Shown in pieces: positions 5,448 through 10,248 of a stretch of DNA of 10,248 bases; the stretch's first letter is position 1, and the number at the start of each line of letters is the position of its first letter. Under the pieces are notes generated by a model. It did no database searches and had not been told where the DNA came from. It saw nothing but the letters and a program-made list of their open reading frames with translations. The stretch is from the NCBI GenBank assembly GCA_902479205.1, contig CABSNX010000054.1, positions 1-10,248 of the forward strand, read 5' to 3'. This DNA comes from an uncultured Collinsella sp. GTDB taxonomy: Bacteria > Actinomycetota > Coriobacteriia > Coriobacteriales > Coriobacteriaceae. The translations under genes were made by a program, and so were the position numbers.

Positions 5448-5977
5448 AGCAGTCCACGCTCCAAAAGCATCTCGGCACAAAGGTAGGAAACGTCCTCGAA
5501 GGACTTGTTGCGAATATCAAGGGTAAGATCGGCAGCTTGACGATACAACGGACGGCGATGCTCAAAGAGCAGCGCCGCGTGCTCGGGCGAGCGGAAATCG
5601 GGACGCGTGTCGGAGCGGCGGATCTGGCGCATCGAATCCTCAAAATCGCCCTCGAGGTACACACAGGTACCCATCTGGTGCATGAGCTCGATATTGACCG
5701 ACGTCTCGACAATGCCGCCACCGCACGAAACCAGCAAGCTGCGCTCGCTTTGGAGCGAACGGAGCGCCGAGGTTTCGAGCTCGCGAAAGCGCTCCTCGCC
5801 CTCGGTTTCAAAAATCTCGGTTACCGATTTGCCGCAACGGCGCACGACAAGGCGGTCGGTATCAATAAACCGACGCTTGAACATTGTGCCCACGTTGCGT
5901 GCGAGCGTCGATTTGCCCGCACCCAAAAACCCGATAAAGAAGATATGGTCGCAGCCGTGCTTGGTGTGCTGGGACAT
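5444..5977 (-). CDS. aroK: Shikimate kinase
   Basis: Cytoplasmic P-loop kinase that phosphorylates shikimate to shikimate-3-phosphate in the aromatic amino acid pathway. At 177 aa it has the standard length. Visible motifs: Walker A GFLGAGKST (16-24), the substrate-binding Asp pair in FIDTD (Asp39, Asp41), FETEGEERFRELE with Arg65 as the shikimate-binding Arg, SCGGGIV (84-90) for the glycine-rich shikimate site, the LID region around DTRPDF (123-128), and RRPLYRQAAD (141-150), which carries the second shikimate Arg. All key residues seem present, unlike in the AroB-like neighbour. The ATG at 5977 lies eight bases after the stop of the HAD phosphatase gene; GAGGAA overlaps that stop, so the Shine-Dalgarno spacing is loose. 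The end overlaps the next gene by four bases. Confidence 0.94.
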   Translation of the reverse strand: MSQHTKHGCDHIFFIGFLGAGKSTLARNVGTMFKRRFIDTDRLVVRRCGKSVTEIFETEGEERFRELETSALRSLQSERSLLVSCGGGIVETSVNIELMHQMGTCVYLEGDFEDSMRQIRRSDTRPDFRSPEHAALLFEHRRPLYRQAADLTLDIRNKSFEDVSYLCAEMLLERGLL

Positions 5978-5985
5978 GACGAAAC

Positions 5986-6483
5986 CTATTCCTCGCAGGG
6001 AAGGTCGCGCAGGGCCCGGCGCTCAAAGATACGGAAGATCTGCGTATACCACAGGTCCTGAGTTGCCTGTGGCTTTACCAAGATCGTGTCGACGCCGGCA
6101 AAGTTACCGCTCCACACGTCCGTGTACAGCTGGTCACCGATCAGCACAGCCTCATCGGCCGTGGCGCCCAAGCGCTTAAGACCGGCCTTGAGAGCAAACG
6201 GTGCAGGCTTCATGGCATGGCTGATGGCCTCGAGCCCCAGCTCGCGTGCTGAGCTCATGACCTGGTCGCGATGCCAGTTGTTTGACACCATGCACAGCTT
6301 AAAGCCCTTGGCACGAGCGGCGTCGAGCCAGGCCGAGACGGCAGCGGGAACCTGCTCGGTATCACGCGGCACCAGGGTGTTATCGCGGTCGAGCAAAATG
6401 GCGCGCTTGCCGTCGGCCCACAGGGTATCAAGGTCGATGCGGTCGACCGAGGCAACATATCGTTTGGGGCTGAAAATCCTCAT
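5986..6483 (-). CDS. YqeG-family HAD phosphatase
   Basis: A 165-aa HAD-superfamily hydrolase of the YqeG (HAD IIIA) type. HAD motif I is ILLDRDNTLV (residues about 29-38), with the nucleophile Asp and the acid/base Asp two residues on. Motif II is MVSNN. Motif III/IV is the Lys of HAMKPAP plus LIGDQLYTDVWSGN, the GDQxxTD signature of this subfamily. Its N-terminus (MRIFSPKRYVASVDRIDLDTLW) also matches the usual start. The related mitochondrial enzyme Gep4/PTPMT-like proteins act on phosphatidylglycerolphosphate, but the substrate of bacterial YqeG is not settled and is not claimed here. Start: ATG 6483, two bases past the mltG stop; an upstream in-frame TTG (6495) lies inside mltG and fits the family less well. 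In Bacillus yqeG heads a cluster with aroE; here it precedes aroK. Confidence 0.88.
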   Translation of the reverse strand: MRIFSPKRYVASVDRIDLDTLWADGKRAILLDRDNTLVPRDTEQVPAAVSAWLDAARAKGFKLCMVSNNWHRDQVMSSARELGLEAISHAMKPAPFALKAGLKRLGATADEAVLIGDQLYTDVWSGNFAGVDTILVKPQATQDLWYTQIFRIFERRALRDLPCEE

Positions 6484-6485
6484 GT

Positions 6486-7907
6486 TTAATTCCAAGACTG
6501 TTGGTGCTCTTCGTAGGTCTGAGAGAAATACTCCTCGTCCTGCGTAATGTAGAAATACAGGTCATCGGAGTCGGTGGGCTCAAGGGTTGCCTTGAGCGCC
6601 TCGAGTGACGGAGAGCAGATGGGCGTGGGCGGCAGGCCCTCGTGCTTATAGGTGTTATACGGGCTATCGCTCTGCAGGTCGTCGGCGGTAACCTCGCCGC
6701 CGGTGACATACATCATGGTCGCATCGCTATTGAGGTAGCGCAGACCATCGAGCTTGCCGGCAAGACGGTTGTAGAACACCGAGGCGACATGCGCGCGCTG
6801 CTCGGCGTTGAGGCCTTCGCGCTCAACGATGGAAGCGAGATTGATGATGTCGTAATCAGACATCTCCACGCCGTAGCGCTCCTTGATTTTGGCCTCGCAA
6901 CCGGCAAAATCGAGCGACTTGTACTCGGTGTTGAATTGATCGAGCATGGCGCGAATCACATCATCGGCAGACGGGTCCTTACCCAACGAATAGGTCTTGG
7001 GGAATAGGAAGCCCTCGAGCGAATCGTTTGCAGCGCCTTTTAGGAACGGATAGTCGTTCACATAATTGCTGGCCTTCGCCTGGTTGAGGAAGTCCTCTTT
7101 TGAGATACTGTCGTATGCCTGGGCCACGCGATCGGCGACCTGGTCAACCGTCAGGCCCTCTGGGATAGTCAGTGCATCGGAGCCCGCATTGGGGCCCTCC
7201 ATGAGCTGCTGAACGACCTTGGTCGCGTCCATGAGCGTCGTGAACGAGTAGGTGCCGGGCTTGAGCGACATGTCGGCGTTGAGCTTTTTGACCGCCGCGT
7301 AATAATCCTTGGGATTTTCGACGATATGGTTCTCGGAGAGAATCGAAGCGATGCTGTCACCCGAGGCACCATCGGGAATAGTGATAGTAACCTGCTGGCC
7401 AGCAGTGACTTTCGCATCCTCACCAGCAAAAAAGCCCTTGACAGATGGCACGACAAAGAAAACGATCGCGACAAGCGCAAGCACGGCGACGACGCCACCG
7501 ATAATCATAGGCACCGGGGAGCTTTTCTTTTGGGCACCACGGCGAGCGCGCGTGTTATAGCTCGAGCGCGTGGCCGGAGCAACGCCGTGCGAGCCATGAG
7601 CATGATGTGCGTGGGAGCGTGATTGCGGTGCCTGTCCCTGCGTGCGCTGGGCAGGAGCCTGCTGCTTAAAGCGGGAACCGCCCGCGGGCTGGGCTGTATG
7701 GGCAGCAGACTGCTGAGCAGGACGACGAACAGGCTGCTGGCCTGGACGCTGAGTGGGCTGAGTGGGGTAAGAAGAGGGCTGTGCCGAACGTGCGGCGGGT
7801 TGGGCCGCGCGCTGAGTCGGTTGCATCGGACGCTGACCGGACGATACAGGGCGTGGCGCAGACTGTCGTGTACGATTCGGCTGGCGCGGATCGAAAGCGC
7901 TAGACAT
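6486..7907 (-). CDS. mltG: Endolytic peptidoglycan transglycosylase MltG (YceG-like) with long cytoplasmic tail
   Basis: A membrane-anchored endolytic transglycosylase that cuts nascent glycan strands and is thought to set their length. Of 473 aa, residues 1-130 are low complexity, rich in Gln, Pro, Ala and Arg, with repeated TQP/QRP/AQP words and a His patch HAHHAHGSH (99-107). One membrane helix spans about 133-154. Outside follow a LysM-like region (168-235) and the catalytic YceG domain, with EGFLFPKTY (298-306), LASIVEREG (357-365; Glu362 matches the catalytic Glu of E. coli MltG), VFYNRL (377-382), NSDATMMY (393-400) and SPYNTYKHEGLPPTPICSPS (415-434). The N-in orientation is inferred from the Arg/Lys-rich ARRGAQKK before the helix. 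An excellent GAGGAGG (7920-7914) precedes ATG 7907, which overlaps the ruvX end by eight bases. Confidence 0.94.
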   Translation of the reverse strand: MSSAFDPRQPNRTRQSAPRPVSSGQRPMQPTQRAAQPAARSAQPSSYPTQPTQRPGQQPVRRPAQQSAAHTAQPAGGSRFKQQAPAQRTQGQAPQSRSHAHHAHGSHGVAPATRSSYNTRARRGAQKKSSPVPMIIGGVVAVLALVAIVFFVVPSVKGFFAGEDAKVTAGQQVTITIPDGASGDSIASILSENHIVENPKDYYAAVKKLNADMSLKPGTYSFTTLMDATKVVQQLMEGPNAGSDALTIPEGLTVDQVADRVAQAYDSISKEDFLNQAKASNYVNDYPFLKGAANDSLEGFLFPKTYSLGKDPSADDVIRAMLDQFNTEYKSLDFAGCEAKIKERYGVEMSDYDIINLASIVEREGLNAEQRAHVASVFYNRLAGKLDGLRYLNSDATMMYVTGGEVTADDLQSDSPYNTYKHEGLPPTPICSPSLEALKATLEPTDSDDLYFYITQDEEYFSQTYEEHQQSWN

Positions 7908-8328
7908 GCGAAACCTCCTCGTTTTTGCGATCGAGCCACGTCTGCAAGAACAGGCTGGCGGCGATCATGTCGATCTTGCCCCTCATCTGCTTTTCGTTGA
8001 GTCCCTGCTCGCGCAGGATACGCTTGGCCTCTTGCGAGGACAGGCGCTCGTCCTCAAACTCCAGCGGAAGATCGAGCTCGTCGGCGATCTTTTGCGCTAC
8101 GGCGGCAACGCGCTCGGCCTGGGGGCCAGGCTCGCCGGCCATGGTCAGGGGACGCCCGCTTACCAGGATGTCGGGCTCATAGTCCTCGACCAGGTAACGG
8201 AACGTCTTGGCCATACCAGTGACCTCGGCGGCCGGGAGCACCTTGACGGGCATCGCCATCTTGCCATCACGGCTCGAGACGGCGATGCCGATCCTGGTCT
8301 CCCCTATGTCCAGCGCGAGCGCGACCAC
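7900..8328 (-). CDS. ruvX: Putative pre-16S rRNA nuclease / Holliday junction resolvase-like RuvX (YqgF)
   Basis: A 142-aa RNase H-fold nuclease of the YqgF/RuvX family, implicated in maturing the 5' end of 16S rRNA. Catalytic acidic residues are in LALDIGETRIGIAVS (4-18, Asp7), FEDERLSSQEA (91-101) and GKIDMIAASLFLQTWL (117-132, Asp120). The glycine-rich LVSGRPLTMAGEPGPQA (55-71) replaces the more usual GLPLNMDGSxGPxA, an ordinary variation. The start is GTG 8328, the only sensible start, nine bases after the alaS stop; its Shine-Dalgarno is weak, so translation may depend on coupling with alaS. The order alaS-ruvX-mltG is conserved in many Gram-positives. Confidence 0.92.
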   Translation of the reverse strand: MVALALDIGETRIGIAVSSRDGKMAMPVKVLPAAEVTGMAKTFRYLVEDYEPDILVSGRPLTMAGEPGPQAERVAAVAQKIADELDLPLEFEDERLSSQEAKRILREQGLNEKQMRGKIDMIAASLFLQTWLDRKNEEVSHV

Positions 8329-8337
8329 AGCGACTAC

Positions 8338-10248
8338 TTAGGCGCCGAGCGCGGTCTTGGCGGCCGCGAGGGCATCGGCGATACCGGCAGCATTCTTACC
8401 ACCGGCCTGGGCCATGTTGGGACGGCCGCCACCGCGACCGTCGACCAGGCCCGCAATCTGCTTAATCACGTTGCCGGCGTGGAAACCGGCCTTCACAGCG
8501 TCGTCGGAACCGGCGGCGAGCAACGCAGGCGTGCCCTTCTCGGTCACGCTGGCAACGACGCAGGCGACAGGGCCGGCGACCTTCTGGTGCACGGTATCCC
8601 AGACGTTGCGCAGGTCAGCAGCCTCAAGGCCCTGGAGCTCAGCGACGACGAGCTTATAGCCGTCGAGCTCGACGGCGCCCTCGATGGCGCTGGAGATAGC
8701 GTCGGAGGAGCCACCGGTCAGCGCCTTCTTGAGCTTGTTAGACGTCTCGCGCAGCTCGGCCTGCAGGTTCTCCACACGAGCGGGAACCTCGTCAACGCGG
8801 CACTTGAGCGCAGCGGCAGCGGCGTCAACGAGTGCCAGGCGGTCGGCCATGTAGTCGAGGGCGCCCTTAGAGGTAACGGCCTCGATACGGCGGACGTTCG
8901 AGCCCGTGGAGGACTCGGAGATAATCTTGAACAGGCCGATCTCGGCAGTGTTGGCAGCATGCGTACCACCACAGAGCTCGCGGGAGAACGGCTGGTCCTC
9001 GGCGCCCACGGAAACGACGCGGACGACGTCGCCATACTTCTCGCCAAACAGGGCGACGGCGCCGGCGGCCTTGGCCTCGTCGATGCCCATGACGCGGGTC
9101 ACGACCGGCTTAGATGCAAAGATCTGCTGGTTGACCAGGTCCTCAACAGCCTTGAGCTGCTCGGAGGACAGGGCCTCAAAGTGCGTGAAGTCAAAGCGCA
9201 GGTGCTCGGGCGTCACCAGCGAGCCAGCCTGGGAGACATGCTCGCCCAGGACCTGCTTAAGGGCGGCGTCAAGCAGGTGGGTGGCGGTGTGGTTGCGGCG
9301 CAGGAAGCCACGGCGCTCGGCGTCGAGCGCGGTGGTCACGGTAGCACCGACGGTCAGCGTGCCCTCGGCGACGTGCGCAACGTGGGCATACAGGCCGTTG
9401 TGGTTCTTGGTATCGGAAACGGTCAGCGAAACGCCCTCGGCGGAAAGCTCGCCGGCGTCGCCCTGCTGGCCGCCCATCTCGGCATAGAACGGGGTACGGT
9501 CGAGCACGACCTCGACATCCTCGCCCGCGGCAGCGGACTCGACGGACACGCCGTTGCGCACGATGGCGACAACCTTGGCGCCCTCGATCACATCGTTGTC
9601 ATAGCCGTCGAACTCGGTCGCGGCGACCTTGTCCGAAAGCTCGACCCACACGTCGTTAAAGCTGCCCCAGGCGTCACCCTTAGCACTGGCGCGAGCGCGG
9701 GCCTTCTGGTCCTCCATGCAGGCGGTGAAACCGTCCATGTCGACGTCATGGCCAGCAGTGCCGGCAATCTCGACGGTCAGGTCGATGGGGAAACCAAAGG
9801 TGTCGTGCAGCTTAAAGGCAACATCGCCCGGAAGGACAGCGCCATCGGCGAGCGCGGCCAAGGCCTCGTCCAGGTAAACGCGGCCGTTGTCGAGCGTCGT
9901 GGAAAAGCGCTCCTCCTCAGAGGCGACGATGCCCTTGACGAGCGCAACGTTCTTGAGCAACTCGGGGTAGGCCTCGCCCATCTGAGCGTTGACCTCGTCG
10001 ATGAACTTGGTCAGGAAGGCGCCCTCGATGCCCAGCAGGCGACCGTGGAACACGGCACGGCGGAGCAGACGGCGAAGGACGTACTCGCGACCCTCGTTAC
10101 CGGGAAGGATGCCGTCAGAGATCATGAAGTCAACGGCACGGGAGTGGTCGGCGATGATGCGCAGGGAGCGGCTGGCACCGGAGTAATCGTCGGCGTCATA
10201 GGTCTTGCCGCTGATCTCCTCGCCCAACTTGATGAGGTGCTGCATCAA
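8338..10248 (-). CDS. alaS: Alanyl-tRNA synthetase, C-terminal 636 residues (5' end outside window)
   Basis: Charges tRNA-Ala with alanine and edits mischarged Ser and Gly. The visible part begins within the class II catalytic region: the fragment opens at LMQHLIKLGEEI and runs through SRSLRIIADHSRA (26-38) and NEGREYVLRRLLRRA (51-65), the tRNA-recognition helical domain. The editing domain carries all four zinc ligands: NHTATH (His320, His324 of the fragment) and CGGTH (Cys426, His430). A coiled linker (about 480-515) and the C-Ala/DHHA1 domain ending in RGGGRPNMAQAGGKN (605-619) complete it. Compared with the usual ~875 aa, roughly 240 N-terminal residues are missing at the right edge, including class II motifs 1 and 2. 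No frameshift is seen. It heads the part of the operon seen here; its promoter is not in the window. Confidence 0.97.
   Translation of the reverse strand: MMQHLIKLGEEISGKTYDADDYSGASRSLRIIADHSRAVDFMISDGILPGNEGREYVLRRLLRRAVFHGRLLGIEGAFLTKFIDEVNAQMGEAYPELLKNVALVKGIVASEEERFSTTLDNGRVYLDEALAALADGAVLPGDVAFKLHDTFGFPIDLTVEIAGTAGHDVDMDGFTACMEDQKARARASAKGDAWGSFNDVWVELSDKVAATEFDGYDNDVIEGAKVVAIVRNGVSVESAAAGEDVEVVLDRTPFYAEMGGQQGDAGELSAEGVSLTVSDTKNHNGLYAHVAHVAEGTLTVGATVTTALDAERRGFLRRNHTATHLLDAALKQVLGEHVSQAGSLVTPEHLRFDFTHFEALSSEQLKAVEDLVNQQIFASKPVVTRVMGIDEAKAAGAVALFGEKYGDVVRVVSVGAEDQPFSRELCGGTHAANTAEIGLFKIISESSTGSNVRRIEAVTSKGALDYMADRLALVDAAAAALKCRVDEVPARVENLQAELRETSNKLKKALTGGSSDAISSAIEGAVELDGYKLVVAELQGLEAADLRNVWDTVHQKVAGPVACVVASVTEKGTPALLAAGSDDAVKAGFHAGNVIKQIAGLVDGRGGGRPNMAQAGGKNAAGIADALAAAKTALGA

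Noticed and set aside
5448..5480. Upstream start of the AroB-like gene (begins MCRDAFGAW)
   Set aside because: It would overlap aroK by 37 bases; the ATG at 5447 forms an ATGA overlap and gives the usual family N-terminus.
6484..6495. TTG start for the YqeG-like gene
   Set aside because: It lies inside mltG, and the ATG at 6483 matches the family start with a usable GGAA upstream.
1..10248. CRISPR arrays, tRNA/rRNA genes, insertion sequences, prophage or defence islands
   Set aside because: No spaced direct repeats, RNA gene signatures, terminal inverted repeats or transposase/integrase motifs were seen; the window is almost fully occupied by housekeeping genes.

Overview
All genes in this window lie on the minus strand and are packed tightly, which points to two or three long co-directional transcripts. 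GC content is high and codon third positions are rich in G and C. The gene set mixes a high-GC, actinobacterial base composition with an order best known from Firmicutes (pepP-efp-Asp23/yqhY-nusB-xseB-tlyA, and alaS-ruvX-mltG with yqeG nearby). This suggests a Gram-positive of the Coriobacteriia, Collinsella-like. That assignment is an inference from gene order and protein style, not a database match.

Layout in the direction of transcription (right to left). Segment 1 (10248-4338): alaS (5' part outside the window), ruvX/yqgF, mltG, a YqeG-type HAD phosphatase, aroK, and a protein related to 3-dehydroquinate synthase (AroB). Junctions are short gaps or overlaps of a few bases. A 130-base gap (4337-4208) follows, holding a promoter-like TTGACA and a long, nearly fully paired stem-loop. 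Segment 2 is pepP (4207-3077), closed by a clear Rho-independent terminator. Segment 3 starts from a TATAAT promoter near 2980 and runs efp, an Asp23/Gls24 protein, nusB, xseB, tlyA and nadK. nadK continues past the left edge.

Most of this is housekeeping: alanine charging, rRNA processing and modification (RuvX, NusB, TlyA), glycan strand release (MltG), polyproline translation and X-Pro peptide breakdown (EF-P, PepP), DNA repair (XseB), cofactor synthesis (NadK) and the shikimate pathway (AroK). No mobile element, CRISPR array, tRNA or rRNA gene was seen, and no clear defence or novel multi-gene system.

The most striking point is the AroB-family protein at 4338-5447. It aligns with dehydroquinate synthase by eye along most of its length, yet nearly every catalytic, zinc-binding and NAD-binding residue is replaced, in an intact frame. 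Its partner aroK keeps its active-site motifs. Secondary points are the structured pepP leader, xseB standing without xseA, a condensed version of the Bacillus yqh cluster, and disordered tails on NusB and MltG.
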